Shown: positions 12,101 through 24,599 of the stretch, in pieces | Numbering within the stretch: the stretch's first letter is position 1 | How the letters are laid out: every line of letters begins with the position of its first letter | Source: Tribonema minus | Taxonomy: Eukaryota; Sar; Xanthophyceae; Tribonematales; Tribonemataceae | Direction of reading: 5' to 3' | DNA: 64,000 nucleotides | Assembly: GCA_017506865.1 (NCBI GenBank) | Contig: JAFCMP010000065.1 | Location: 248,001 to 312,000 of the forward strand | The notes under the pieces: generated by a model | Told to the model about the DNA's origin: nothing | Database searches by the model: none | What the model saw: only the letters and a program-made list of their open reading frames with translations | Position numbers and translations under genes: made by a program

Positions 12101-14688
12101 CCTGCGACTTTCTATGTTACGCTGTACGTCAGGCTTTTGCCGCGGTAGTTGCCCACGTGGCCTTGCATTTGTGGCTGTATAATTTGTAGAAGCACGAGTG
12201 GATGTGCCGCCATGCGCTACTACTACTACCAGTCAGACAGTCACTGCACCCTGCGTGCATGACCGTAGTCAGAAAACATGCTGAGAGAGGTCATACTGGA
12301 TCCTGCAACATGCGTACAGCATCACATGATATAACTTCTCTGTACGTGTAATGTTTTAGGAGATTCTGTGGTCACTGCAAGCCTAGGCAGACCCCCCTGA
12401 TGCAACTTCAACACGCAAACCCGGTGTTGTAGAAGTCTTTTCGCTGTATCATCCAAGCTTTTGATAATTGTGTTTGTGATTCATCAAGGTGGTCTCATAC
12501 GCTGATCTTGTGGAGCGCTCGTTGTGATGCGCACGCTTGTGTTGTCTTGGTGACAGCGTGCTGCTTCCAACCCTGCCGTACATCTCAAGTGGACGCTTCA
12601 TGTGTATGTTTGTGTGATTTCTTGTTTGACGCACACTCACAGGTGGCTGGCGTGCCATGCGCGGCAGTATCTCGGTTTCCCAGCGTGGTGGTGGACAGGG
12701 CGCTGCAGGAGTCAGGCCTGACACCATACGTCAGCGCTCAGGTATACAAAATGGCACACATGCGAATGTAACTTGATGTAGCAGTTGAAGTACCATCAAT
12801 TCCAGTGTTGAGGTTGGAGCTCACAGGTGGCAGGCTGGGCGTGTGTGGGTACTCAATGTTAGCATTGCTCACTGAACTTCCGCTGAGGCTCATGTTTGCT
12901 GAGCATTACAGTAGGATCTGAGTTGTCGCTCATGTGCATGCTCGGCCGCACGGTCGCCTGTGGCGTATTCCAGTATACCCCATCACTTTGCCCCGTTCAC
13001 AGCAATTAGTCGGCGTGTTGAAGACCGTTGCACCAGGGCATGCATGGTACGCTCTAACGCATGTGCATTGAGTATGACCGAGCGCTGCCACAGCATGCAA
13101 GAGGAACACTGCTGCGGCCAGCGTGACATGTGACGCCTCTGCGCCATCACATGGAAATGTGCTTCTAGAGGCTTCGGCCCGTGCGCTGGAAGTTGATGTT
13201 TGTCCTACATATGTGTATTGACTGGGGATCTGGTCGGCGCACATTCATGACTGACTTTTTATGTGTCGTCGTCATCGAGATCTGTGCCAGGTCCATGGTG
13301 ACATGTTGGTGAGACAAGGCATATTTTTTTCTCTTGCACGTCACTGGAAAGCATATGCTAAACTTGCAAGTGTGTGGACGCATGGTATGTATGTATGGTG
13401 TGCCGCAGGTGAGCGCTGAGGACGACTTTGAGCGCGACCTGCAAGGCTTCCTCAAGGCCACCCTCAAGATCAACAGGCCGCCGTCCAAGTGCGCCGTGTT
13501 TGACTGCCGCCCTGCCGGCATGATACAGGCCCACGAGGCCGACTTCAAGGGCGTAGCGACGGTGAGAGATGCATACGCAGAGTGGTGTTACCATACCGCA
13601 AGTCTTCATGTTGTGATTGTACTGGGAGTTGCCGGATCACAGTAGCCTCCCTGCTTCAGAGCATGCGCACTGCACTGCGGTGATGTTTTGGGAAGGCTGA
13701 AGCTCTGCTCGCGAACGTCTGCGCTCTGTAGTTTGCTTGGTATGTCCTGCACCAGACACATGGCCGGCGCTACAGCACGACTTTCACACACATGCCTGCA
13801 TTGCACCTCAAACGTCAACTAACGCGTGATGCTGCGTGACTCCCCACACCCACAGGTGGGACTTCACCCCGTGTACGAGCTGGGAGTCGCAGATCTGCTG
13901 ACGCCGTCGCTAGCCGACCTGCACGTGCAGAACGTGCGGCGCCTGTTCTCAGACCGTTCCTACGAGTCTGAGTTGCAGCTGCAGCCCGAGCTGGAGCCGG
14001 AGCGGAAGCGGCGGCCGCTGGCTACGCGCTATGAGGACCCCCCCACACAGGTATGCATGCATTGCACACTTTGAACACCTCACAGGGAGACGGTGTGCAT
14101 CCACCGATGTGCACCATGCGTTCATGCATGTTATCTGCATGTTATCTGCCAGTACCTACAGTCATGTGCGCTGTGCAGGTGTGTGGTGTGAAAACCTTTC
14201 TCACCGACATGGGGCAAACTCGTTAGAAGAGAGCATGTAGGTGTGCAATGCAGATGGCTTGTTGTGTTGTGTGTAACATTTGGCAACGTGCAACAACGTT
14301 GGCCAGCTTACTGAAATATGCGACGGCACTTGGCTGAAGCCACATGCTGCTGAAGGCATGGAGAGCCTGATTGCGCTGCCATCCTGGTGTGCGCAGCGAG
14401 TTGCGTGATGTGTGCTGCAGCAGAAGCCCCTGAGGCAGTGTCACAACATGAACCCGCCAATCCATGTTCCAGCACCATGTGGCATCTGTCGGCCTTTGAT
14501 TTTGGGCTTGTCTTGCTGTGTGGGCTTGTCGTGGCTTCTGGCATCGCTTTTGAGTGTAATGCACACAACTGTTGTTTTATGCACCTTGATGCTGATTGCG
14601 CCTTTCGTGGTGCTGGGACGCGCAGACGGAGACAGAGTCATCGTCCGAGAACTGGAGCAGCCGGTCGCGTCGCGCGCGCCGCCGCTAG
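9109..14688 (+). CDS. HAD-like hydrolase family protein, plant plastid type (8 exons)
   Basis: Exons: 9109-9282, 9908-10174, 11083-11262, 11694-11816, 12643-12741, 13409-13561, 13856-14050, 14626-14688; all junctions are phase 0, giving 417 aa and TAG 14686-14688. It resembles the plant plastid HAD proteins typified by Arabidopsis At3g10970/At4g11570 (recalled, not searched): AFGAIFQLDVLTD near 148, VPCAAVSRFPSVVVDRAL near 250, and HPVYELGVADLL near 336 followed by an acidic tail. Exon 1 encodes a hydrophobic leader ending VHGFVAGG, a plastid bipartite signal. Oddity: motif I reads FQLD where active HAD enzymes have D-x-D, so the usual nucleophile is Gln, and the GKPDPE-like lysine motif is missing (FERDLQGF). 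It may be a non-catalytic relative; the substrate is unknown. Exons 1 and 2 are the least certain, as they rest on the leader and on phase agreement. Confidence 0.8.
11905..11975 (+). repeat. Echo of HAD exon 4 donor edge
   Basis: About 55 bases ending CTGGAGAGGCTGCAG-like and followed by GTGCGTACCTACATA repeat the end of exon 4 (real donor at 11817) about 145 bases downstream, donor at 11962. Differences are few, so the copy looks young. Both donors look usable; splicing from the second would add intron sequence to the message. Confidence 0.9.
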
Positions 14689-15375
14689 AGCCCATGTACA
14701 TAAATGCCGGCGCAGCGGTTACCACACTACTCTGTGGAGATCACCGGCCGCAAGTTTTGCTGCCGGCCAGATGTGGCAGGGGAGGGAGAACACAGCGGGT
14801 TTATTTCAGCACAGCGTGCGGCGGGGGCAGCGGGTGGCAGCAGCAGTAATTGTGGTGTGCGTGTACATAGGGTTGTCGCATACTGCACGACGGGAAGTTC
14901 AGCCATGCTGCACCAGTAATATTGAATGCGGACGGTGTACTCTTTGCAAGGCTTTCTCTTTTGATTCTTGTGTGCAATTTTCTGGCAATCTGCTGGGCAT
15001 CCTGTGCTGTTGAAGCAACAGCGCGATTTCAAATGGGTTGGACATTCACAAGCAGCTTGCGCCAACACCAGTGCTGCCCACATTGCTCAGTCATGGGTTG
15101 CGCGCCCTCAACCTCTTCAGGAAGGGTGTGTGCACATGTGTTGCTGGTGCACATTCATCTGTCGTGGGCGCAAGTTTTGCAGCCCTTTAGCATGTCTGTC
15201 CTGTCCTGCCTGTCCAACAGAGCGCTTTTTTGAAATGTGTTGTTAATAGAAAATGGAGCGTCACCGTCTTGCACTTATAGTTGATCTTCACGCCCAGTTT
15301 GCATGAATCAGACGCGCCGCCTGCTTCGCAAAAGTCTACGATTGGTGTCCCCGCGTGGCGGCAGCACCAGAGGGT
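14689..15375. other. Intergenic gap between HAD and SET genes
   Basis: It must hold the HAD 3' end and the promoter and leader of the SET gene. No further gene, repeat or clear signal was seen. Confidence 0.5.
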
Positions 15376-18300
15376 ATGGGCCATCAACGTTCTGCAGCGC
15401 TGCTGGCAGCCTGCATGTGTGTGCTGGCGCAGTACAGCACTACAGCATTCTTGTTGGGACCTGGACGTCAACATCGATTAGCCAGCACCACCACCGCAAG
15501 CAGAACGGTGCTGCAGCCCTTGCAAGCAGAAAGCAATGACCCGTGGATACAGGCTCTACAGGAAGCGCAAGGCAAGAGCACGGGGGGGCTGCTAGGCCTG
15601 GAGGGGCTGGAGAAAGCAGGGAGCAAATTGCGGGGACTCAAAGGGCCAGCCGGCGAAGCGGACAAGCGCTTAGAACAGAACTCAGCGCTGCTCAATTGGC
15701 TCGCTGACAATGGGGTGTGGGTCTACGACAAGAGCGACTGGGGGCAGGCTCCTCACAGTCTGGCTGTCGCAGTAGACACGGTGGACGAGGCTGAGAACGA
15801 GCGAGCAGGGCGTGGCATGGTTGCCAACAGGGAGATAAAGGAGGGGGATGAGCTGTTTCACATTCCGCTGGATCTGCTGCTCACCAAGGAGAGGGCGCGG
15901 ACGGAGTTTGGCCACGACGTCATTACGGATGACATGAGCGAGTACATTGCCATCGCCCTGCTGCTGATGGGGGAGCGGGCCAAGGGGAAGGACTCATTCT
16001 GGGCGCCGTACATTAATGTGCTGCCCACACTAGACGAGGTGAGGTCTTTTTGAAACTTATCACTGGAATGGGCCCTATGCGCATTCTTTTTGCGTTGGTA
16101 CTATGTTTACAAAATAAAGGCGACGTTTTTATTAATCAACGTGGCACACCGCGTTTCAGCACCGCGTACGCCATGTATCACTATTGCGGTCGCTGCTGTG
16201 TCGTCTCAGCGCTGCTGTGTCGTCTCAGGTGCTAGCTCACCAGTCAGTTGCTGAACATTTGCCGCATCGCTGAGGTGCGCATGGCTTACCTGTTTTTTGC
16301 GCAGCAGCAGCAGCTGCTGCTGCCATGGGAGTATGCTTATAATGTGGTCCTACTGCTCAACAGGCCGAGCTAAGGACCATGTGTCTGCTCCACTGGTGCG
16401 ACAGTTTTGCACAGAGCCCCAGTCACGTGCTTCACACCCTCTCAATCATAGACAACACAGCAAAATACGAGTACATGATGCAGGTTGTAGAGGTCTGCTG
16501 TAAGTGCGGGCGCAGCAGCAGCAGCAGCAACACTCCATAAAACTATTCATAATTGATGACTTTCAACATGCGTATTACTGAATGTAGCCTGGGCTTGCAT
16601 GATATACGCCACAGAATGGTAGATACTGTGTCGCGTATGCTGCCGTTTGCTGCTGTTGCTGAAGTGAAGTTAGTGTGCGTTGACGCTGACTAGTGTACCA
16701 GCGAAGTTGGTATACGCTGACGAGTGTGTAGTAGCCACTCAGCACCAGTAGCCGCGTGAGGCTTGCACCGTGTGACATATCTGCAGCAGCAGCTGCTTCT
16801 GCTGATGGCATCAGCGGGATGGTGACTGACACACACAGGCAGATTGACAGTTAGAGCTCGGCAGAGCGAGTGCTTGCTGATGTTACACGCACGAGGGTTA
16901 CAGACGAATAAGAGTGGAAAACAGGGCAATTTTTTCTCAAGTGCTGTCATTAGCGCACGTTTGTGAGACCTTGATCTATAAAAGCTTGTCATGAAACACT
17001 TTATAGACATCAGCAATACCTGCAAGGGCACTGGTGAGGCTCACGGCACCTGAGGAAGCGCTTGAAGCTAGAGACGTACTCTGCACTTTTATTTAGCAGT
17101 CATTTGCCTCGTCATTCTTCGCCAACAGCAGCGGCCTGCACTTCACTGAAGCCTGCTAGCCTGATGGCATGCACTCTGAATTCGCGGCAGGTTCGCTTCT
17201 CAATCACAGTATGTATGGGGTACAACAGAAGTAGTCAACGGCGTACAGTGTGGATGCTGGCAACTTTCTGCATGCTCCTCAACGGTCACTTGCAATATAA
17301 TCAATTATTAATCATCCTTTTTTAGATCACAACCTGCTGAAACCTGACTTGTATTCCTAGGGTCAGTAGCAGTTTTTTTTTGTGCTACAGGTGCAGGAAT
17401 AAGCAGCAAACACACCTTTGCTTAGGTCACGTTTGTCGGTCACCATTCTTTTCAAATCCTGCCGTCTCACGAGCTACGCATTACAAAACCCACTTGACCT
17501 CAGTACCTACTTTACTAGGACACGGTGTGTTAAAGTAGTAGATTGCCCTCAGATACTGCCAAAGCTCTGCGTCCAGCATACAGCAGCAACCTGAGAGCTG
17601 GTGCCTGCCACTGCTACGCAAGTCTCTCTACAAGCTGCCCCGTCGTGCACTGCTTCTTGCTTAGGGGACCGCCGCTATCAGTGCACACTGTTACAGTCAA
17701 GTATAAAGCGTGCTGTAAATCCTGATCGAAGCGGCGACAGAGAGACGGCAGCGCGACCGTGCGCAACCCACAGCGCAACACTGCTGAGGCCAAGAGTCAC
17801 ACGCGCGGCGCGCCTCTTGCCGAGCGCTGCCTTGCGCCTCGCTGACGCTGCTATCTACCTACCCATCCACCTCACTCGATACTTACATACATACCCACGC
17901 ATCTACCTACCTACCCGCCCGCAGGTGGCGCCGACGTGGTCGTGGCCCGAGGAGGAGCTCTCGCTGCTGGAGGGCAGCCCCGTGATCCGCTCCACGGAGA
18001 GCATGGCGCGCAAGCTCGAGGCCGAGTACGCCGCGCTGCAGCAGGGCATCCTGACCAAGCACGCGGCGCTCTTCGCGGCGGACGCGTACACGTTCGACGC
18101 GTTCCGCTGGGCGTTCGCCATGCTCTTCAGCCGCGCGATCCGGCTCGCATCGCTGTCGGACGGCGAGGCGATCGCGCTCGTGCCGTACGCGGACCTGCTG
18201 AACCACAACCCGTTCGCGAATGCGTACGTGGATGCGCGGCAGACGGGCTGGCTCAAGAAGGTGGACGAGGTCGCCGTGTACAGCGACCGCGCGTACAAGC

Positions 18301-21300
18301 GCATGGAGCAGGTGAGGCAGGACGAGTTGATGTACGGGCAGGGTCGGGGATAGGGTCCAGGCTGTCGTCTGAAACTAGTCAAACACCAAAATCACGTTGG
18401 GTTAGGGGTGTGTGTTTAGGGTCAGGGTTAGGGTGTGCTTCTGTTGCAGTATGAGTGCCTACCAGATGGCACATTTAGAATTTTCAAGCATAAATGGCAA
18501 CATCACATCTATAAATTATCACTACAACAAAATACCAGGTCCAAAATCATGCTATTGATGACTTCTGAGGGGGAACCGCTCATAGCAGCAAAACGCATTG
18601 GCGCAAGGTGAGTGTGTCGCCCTGGTCACGGCTAGGGTTAGGGGTTGGCCGTACCCCAACCCGGGTTTGAGTAGTATATGTTGGTTGAATGGGGATGGCA
18701 GGCTTCAATGGTGTATCTTGATCACAGTACATGCTCGCTGGCATTTTTTGATAGGGGCATGCCAGTCGTGCGGTGCTGCTGCACTGATGTGAACGCAATC
18801 AGCGGTGCATCAGCGATGGCGGGTCAAGCGGCCAGTACGTTCGGAAGCATGCCGCTGGCGCTCTCCTGCACTGCACGATGGCGAGCAGTGTCAAGGGGGG
18901 CTTGGCGAGACATCTATGCAGCATTACTGCTGGGTGCACAGTGCCACAACACGTGGTTGCAAGGTGTGCCTTGTCAGCGTGGGCCGTCTGTGTGTCCGTA
19001 GGGTTAGTGTCGCGTCAAGACAATGTACAGTTCGACGAGGGCCCGTAGTTCACAATGAACCCATGTGACGACAGCGCAGTGATGTGCATGTTGGAGCAAC
19101 GCTACGCTGCTGTCGGTTGCGCTCCTCGTCGACTGTCGGCGAACGGCCTGCCACAACAACGGCACACTGCTGCTACGACGCTGCTACTTAAGCACTGTCA
19201 CCCTTGACGTAATCACAGAAGTAACACTTATCCTTCGAGCCTTCAAAGAAATTTTTCTGAGAAAAAGTCAGTATTTTTAAATTATGCCTTTACAAACAAT
19301 TCTCAGTAAAATGAAGGGTTCAACCAATGATTTTATAAGACAACAATCAATTGTATAGGCTTCTCAGGCCGTCTTTTATGGCAATCAAATCGCGCAATTG
19401 AAATCGGGGCCCAAACGCCCCTTTCAAATCCACGCCAGCTTCGAATAAAAGTGACCTGGACTTTTGCGTGAAAATGAGGCAATCAGAACGGCCACGCAAA
19501 TCAGGCACGGACTCTTCGAGACGAACAGGCGCAGAACTGCTGACGTTTGCAGGGCGCAGGCTCAATGCGGCGACGCCCAATCCGGTTTGAATGGGACTTC
19601 TGTGCCCCATAAATGACGGCCTCAAGAAGTAGATCTCTCAGCCACTTTTTTTTTCAATGTCAGACAAACATAAGCGTTCAGGATTTAAAAGAATATACGA
19701 CTTGAAGAGTAACATCAGCCAAATATCATATATGCAATGGTGTCACAAATATAACAGTTTAATGAAATCATAGCGCAGTGCAGAATTCGGGCTCAGATTT
19801 ATTGTTTTTTGAATGAAGATGCAATCAAAAGTAAACAATCGCCACAAGTAAGAAGTAACAAAAATGATCACTGAGCGCTTTGAATGTGGTCGAACATTTG
19901 TCTTGAGTTTTTTTGCGTTCTTGAACATTTTATCAGAACTTCATAATTGGGACAGCTTGTGACATGACGTACAATAACGTTTGCATGCGAATGTTCGATA
20001 CTTTGCTCCTTCAAATTCAGTTTTTTTCCCCGTGATGTAAGCAGGATTTGCAGTGCAAGTCCAGTTGTCATATACCTGGCCGCAACACAATACGTGTTCA
20101 CGTACTGTAAGGTTTGTCGTTCAAATGCTGCAAAGCCTTTCATCTCACAAAGGCGCACACGTTCACCCCTGCCCGCTGCCCGCCAGATCTACATCAGCTA
20201 CGGGCCCAAATCCAACGCGGACCTGCTCCTGCTGTACGGCTTTGCACTGGACCGCAATCCCTTCAACTCTGTGGACATCACGGTGGCGCTGGATGGGAAT
20301 GACCCCTTGTTCCCGCAGAAGAAGGCCTTCCTCGATGGCGTGGGGCAGCCCACCACCATGAACTTCCCCATGTACAACGACCGGTGCGTCGACTGATGTG
20401 GGAACTGTGAATTGTGTTCAACATATTTCTTTCAACTGATGTTGAAACTGTGAATTGTGTTCAACATATTTCTTTCAACTGATGTTGAAACTGTGAATTG
20501 TATTTTCGTTGTATGCGGCACGCAGTGCTTCAACATTAGTGTTTGCATCAAAGCAATCAAGCACACGCTTCGCTAATGTTTTAGAGGTATCACGAGCATA
20601 GAGGCATAACAAACTCAGTGTTGGTGCAGCACGTTTGAGAGTTGATATAAAGGTAAGGACCAAGGTACTGTGGCGCGACAGGGTGTGCCTCCTAACTCTA
20701 CGAGGATGCGTGCACTATGACATGCTCAAACTAGTTGGGCATGGCGCCTTCTGGTGTCACATGAGGTGCTGCTCATTCACAGCTCTCATATTTGGCCTTT
20801 TTCTCTCGTCCCTTTGAATTTGTGCTACCACCACCACATTGACATTTGTGACAGCACTCATCTGCAAAGTTGCGGTCATTGCGCTGTGCCGCATGCCGAT
20901 GCCCATCAGCTCCTGTGCAGCCTTCACTTTGGAATGGCAGAGTTCACCCCGTGTGGAACCGCAGCGCTCAACAGCTCTGCAAGCACTCTTTCAATGCACA
21001 TTATTCTGTTTTTTTGTGTGTGCGATGCGTTGCACTCCACAATTGTTACACTTCGTCAGTCAGGCACTTGCACCTGGCGCAACATCACACTCTGTGGAAT
21101 TTTGATGCTTACGCCGTCACCCCCCCTCTCCCCCCCCTTTTGCATTTGTACTGACGCAGGTACCCTGACGAGGCTCTGCAGTACCTGCGCCTCATCTGCT
21201 TGGCACCTGAAGACAACAAGGCGGGGGTAGAACTGGATCGGCTAGAATTCGCAAACAAGGCAAGCTTTGAAGTGCAGGACCAAACAAGCATCGCACCAAA

Positions 21301-23389
21301 GAAGCACACGACAGACCAAACTTGCATGAATGCGCACAAGTGTAGTCAGCTAGTACAATTGGCAGCAACTTGGCATGAGTTGACGGTGTTGTCTTCAACA
21401 CTTTTCAGGTTTTGTTTTTTCCTGATCTTGTTGAACCTCGTTCTGCAGCAGCACCCTTGAAACGTTTCACCGCAGCTCGCCATTTTGTGCAGCAGGATTG
21501 TTTCAATGCACTCTTACTCAGCTATGAAGGCGGGCTCACAACGCCGCAGCGCTGTCGCCCTGCCAACCCCTTCGTCTACCACTCCCCTCGTTACAAAAAT
21601 ACATACCTACCCCTCCACTGCAATTGCTTCTTCTACCAGCCCCCTCATCACGAACGTACCTGCCTACATACCCCTCCACTGCAATTGCAGATCTCCGACG
21701 CCAACGAGCTGCGCGTGCTGAGCCTCATCCAGGCAGCCTGCGAGGCCGCGCTGGAGGGCTACCCCACCACGGAGGAGCAGGACACGGCCGTCATGAGCGA
21801 CCGCGGCATGTTCGGCGCGCTCACCAAGAACCAGCGCATGGCCGTCAAGGTGCGTGCGCCGCAGTGTGGCAGAGCTCACGACGCAGTCGGACCGGCTTGA
21901 TTCCGCTCTGCTGACAAAGTAGTTGGACTTGCTGATAACAAAAGTGTGTAGCGTGTTCGGCGCGCTCACCAAGAACCAGCGCATGGCCGTCAAGGTGCGT
22001 GCATCGCAGTGTGGCAGTGCTCACAACGCAGTCGGACCGGCTTGATTCCGCTCTGCTCACAATGTAGTTGGACTTGCTGATAACAAAAATGTGTAGCGTG
22101 TTCGGCGTGCTCACCAAACACCAGCGCATGGCCGTCAAGGTGCGTGCGCCGCAGTGTGGCAGCGCGCCGGGTGCTGCTCACAATGCAATCGTGCCGCCGG
22201 TTCGGAGCTGCGCAGCTCACAACGCAGTCGGATCAGCTGAGCATGAAAGTGTGTAGCGAATTTGGCGCGCTCACCAAGAACCAGAGCATTGCCGTCAAGG
22301 TGCGTTCGCGGCCATACGACAGTGCTCAAGCGCTGCTTACTACGCGGCCGGACCGGCCGATAGCCGCGCCGCTCACAACGCAGTGTTGCTAGACGAGACA
22401 GCGTTGTATGGCCATGAATGCTGTGAGTGGCAGCGTGGCAGTATTGGGCGAGGACCGCGCTGCTCACGATGTAGTCGAATTTAGCTCAATGCCCGAACGT
22501 TATGCCCATTCAAGAACCAGCGCAAGGCACGCGCGTGTCGTTGTGGCAGCGCTCAGCTAGTGTAACGCTGCCAGTTACAGTGGTGTGCACCTGAGCGCTG
22601 TTGATGCACGTGTAAAACACTGCCCATGTGTGGAACCATCTGAAGCGAGCTAAGAGCCAGGTCACTTGCGAGCGCGGTATGAAGGGAGAAAGGCCGCGTG
22701 GGGTTGCTATGATCCAAAGAGCGAGAGCTGCGCTTTTCAAAGAAGGATTTTTTCACGGCAGTGTCACTTACTCGGGACACTTCTGGTACTTTTGGACCTG
22801 TTGCGGATTGCACGTGTGGTTTTGGAGCTCATGCGGATATTTGCTTGCCAGTGATAAAACTGTATACCTTGAAATAGTTTGTGTGACTGGTGTCAGAATG
22901 CATTGGTCCAGCGCTCCGGCTTCTGGTGGCTGCCACCAACAAATTCTGCCTTGGCGGTACTACTACTAGTGTTCATAGTAAAAAAGCCACAACCTTGGTT
23001 GCTTGTTCATTTCACACAAGAAAGATGTGTGGGGCTTTAACCATCTCAGCGTGTCGCACGAGTGCACCTTGATCCTTGACCATTTACCCTGATTGGCCCA
23101 CTGCTTCAGTGTGAGGTGTGCAAATGATTAGCCACAGTACTGATGGACATTTGGTGGTCCGCTCAACAAATTTTGACTTGCAAATTTTGGCGAAGCATTG
23201 TTTGTTGTACCTCGGAGTATGTAAAGTTGTAGCTTCACCGTCAGACGCACTGCCACACGCTGACGCGCTCCGCATTGTTCTTTGGGCTCTGCTTCACAGC
23301 ACCGGAGACAGGAGAAGCGCATTTTGAAGAGGACCATCGCCGCAGTCACCAAGGAGAGGCAGCGGCTGTCAATGCCGCTGGGCATATAG
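15376..23389 (+). CDS. SET-domain methyltransferase, Rubisco LSMT-like, plastid-targeted (6 exons)
   Basis: Exons: 15376-16038, 17925-18311, 20187-20383, 21160-21259, 21691-21849, 23300-23389; 531 aa, stop TAG 23387-23389, all phases agree. Family role: transfer of methyl groups from S-adenosylmethionine to lysines of stromal proteins such as Rubisco or aldolase; which protein is used here is unknown. Seen: leader with TTAFLLGP (about residues 25-32); ERAGRGMVANREIKEGDELF opening the SET domain (about 143-162); DLLNH in exon 2; YGPKSNADLLLLYGF with the conserved C-terminal SET tyrosine in exon 3; the Rubis-substrate-binding region (CEAALEGYPTTEEQD) in exon 5; a basic C-terminal helix in exon 6. 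The ATG at 15376 directly precedes the leader. Intron 4 appears to start with GC (AAG/GCAAGC). Intron 5 holds an echo array of exon 5 and intron 2 an AT-rich island. Confidence 0.9.
18395..18670 (+). repeat. Degenerate telomere-like TTAGGG stretch
   Basis: Inside SET intron 2 there are clustered GTTAGGG, TTAGGGTCAGGGTTAGGG and CTAGGGTTAGGGG motifs. Similar short clusters occur near 33940, 36585, 40915 and 58265. They are too short and degenerate to be a chromosome end. Confidence 0.75.
19215..20040. other. AT-rich island in SET intron 2
   Basis: This block is clearly richer in A and T than its surroundings, with A and T runs rare elsewhere in the window. It holds a 92-codon open frame (19625-19347, -) encoding MGHRSPIQTGLGV near its start and LLFEAGVDLKGAFG later; no family was recognised. 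No convincing terminal repeats or target duplication were seen. It looks like inserted foreign DNA, but that is inference from composition only. Confidence 0.45.
20394..20505 (+). repeat. 43-bp tandem repeat beside SET exon 3 donor
   Basis: A unit containing GAACTGTGAATTGTGTTCAA and ATATTTCTTTC occurs about 2.6 times, nearly identical, starting 11 bases after the donor of exon 3. It is a young tandem duplication next to a splice site, although it contains no exon sequence. Confidence 0.92.
21951..22540 (+). repeat. Echo array of SET exon 5 donor edge (4 units)
   Basis: The last 45 bases of exon 5 (FGALTKNQRMAVK) with donor GTGCGTGC recur in intron 5. The TTCGGCG core lies at 21811 in the exon and at 21956, 22101 and 22261 in the first three echoes; a weak fourth (AAGAACCAGCGC) is near 22513. 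The first two spacings are 145 bases. The nearest echo is almost perfect and the last barely recognisable. Each of the first three echoes keeps a good GT donor; the fourth is too decayed to tell. Reading on past the true donor meets TGA at once, so use of an echo donor would truncate the protein. Confidence 0.93.
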
Positions 23390-24500
23390 CATCAGAAGAG
23401 CACCAATGTGCACACCCTCTATCACATGCAGTCACTGCTCTGCGCTTGGACTTAAGCCAGGCTTACATCACATCAAATGCATTTGTGTACACATGGCTCT
23501 ATGTACACCGTCATCACAATGTGACTGCTGTATTCTTCTCCCGTACCGCCTGTTGTCAGCGGTCACCTTGTATTTTTTATCCATGGTCGCGCAGGGCGCG
23601 AAGAGCCCAGCTGATTGATATCAAAGCTTTTAGTACAGAATCTACGTACGTGTCATGTGACATTTGAAAGTGTCTCAATGACACTCACTTGTAAACGACG
23701 TCGCCAAAAGGCGTCTCCAAAGTATGCACTTTGCGTCACATTCATTCAACGATGGGCTCGCCACCAACAGATTGTGCTCCCCTGTGAGTGCAACTGCTAA
23801 CTCGAGCCAAGCGCTGTTGCCTGCGTGAGCACGGGTGTGTGTTTGGGATCAGAAGTTGCAGCAGCCTCGTCCCGCAAGTCAGCATTGCGCATGACGCAGT
23901 ACTCCTCGCAGCACATGTCAAGCGGCAAGTCGTCAAGACATACATACATACCTGCGACATAGGTGTAATGCCTTATTTGGTGGAGAGGGGATGGGAAAGA
24001 CCTGTTCCTACCCTCTTGATGGGGATTGGAGTCTATTTGTAGAGGACGCGGGCCCAGGCTAAAGCTGAGGCAGGACTGCGATGCTCAGGCAAATCAGGTT
24101 AGACAGTCTCAGACCGCACCTGCTCTCAAGTGAACAGTACCTATGGTATCCAAGAAGACGGTGTTCAAAGTTGTGGGTCACAAACGCATAAAAGTATGCG
24201 TACAACCACGGCACACACGCTCACATAGGTGCGCCATGAGGGGTGGACTCCGGCAATAATGTGCTACGGAATCAGGTGCATCACATCTCAGCCTGTGGTG
24301 GCCGTCTTTTTGCTGTCTGCGCAGCACCATTGTCCGACAGCACATAACGTTCGTGCAACTTAAACTGACATCGCATACTGTGGAGTGAAAGGTCTACTCC
24401 TTGAGCAGAGGTCGCATCTGCCATGCGCCAGTGGAGTGGAGTGCTGGCCTCACCGCCAATCACATCAAAGGAACCATGCCGCTGTGACAAGTGTATAGGC
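23390..24500. other. Gap downstream of SET gene
   Basis: It includes the SET 3' end. No gene was recognised; short open frames here have no familiar motif. Confidence 0.4.
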
Positions 24501-24599
24501 ATTTACGTCAGGGTGACGAAGTGATTTGGCGCTGCAGTGGATGCGCATTGACGCGATCTCGTCCAGATACCCTGATAAGAGTGACACAAGTCTACATGA

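Noticed and set aside
18395-18670. Chromosome end
   Set aside because: Telomere-like motifs are short, mixed and inside a working intron with genes on both sides.
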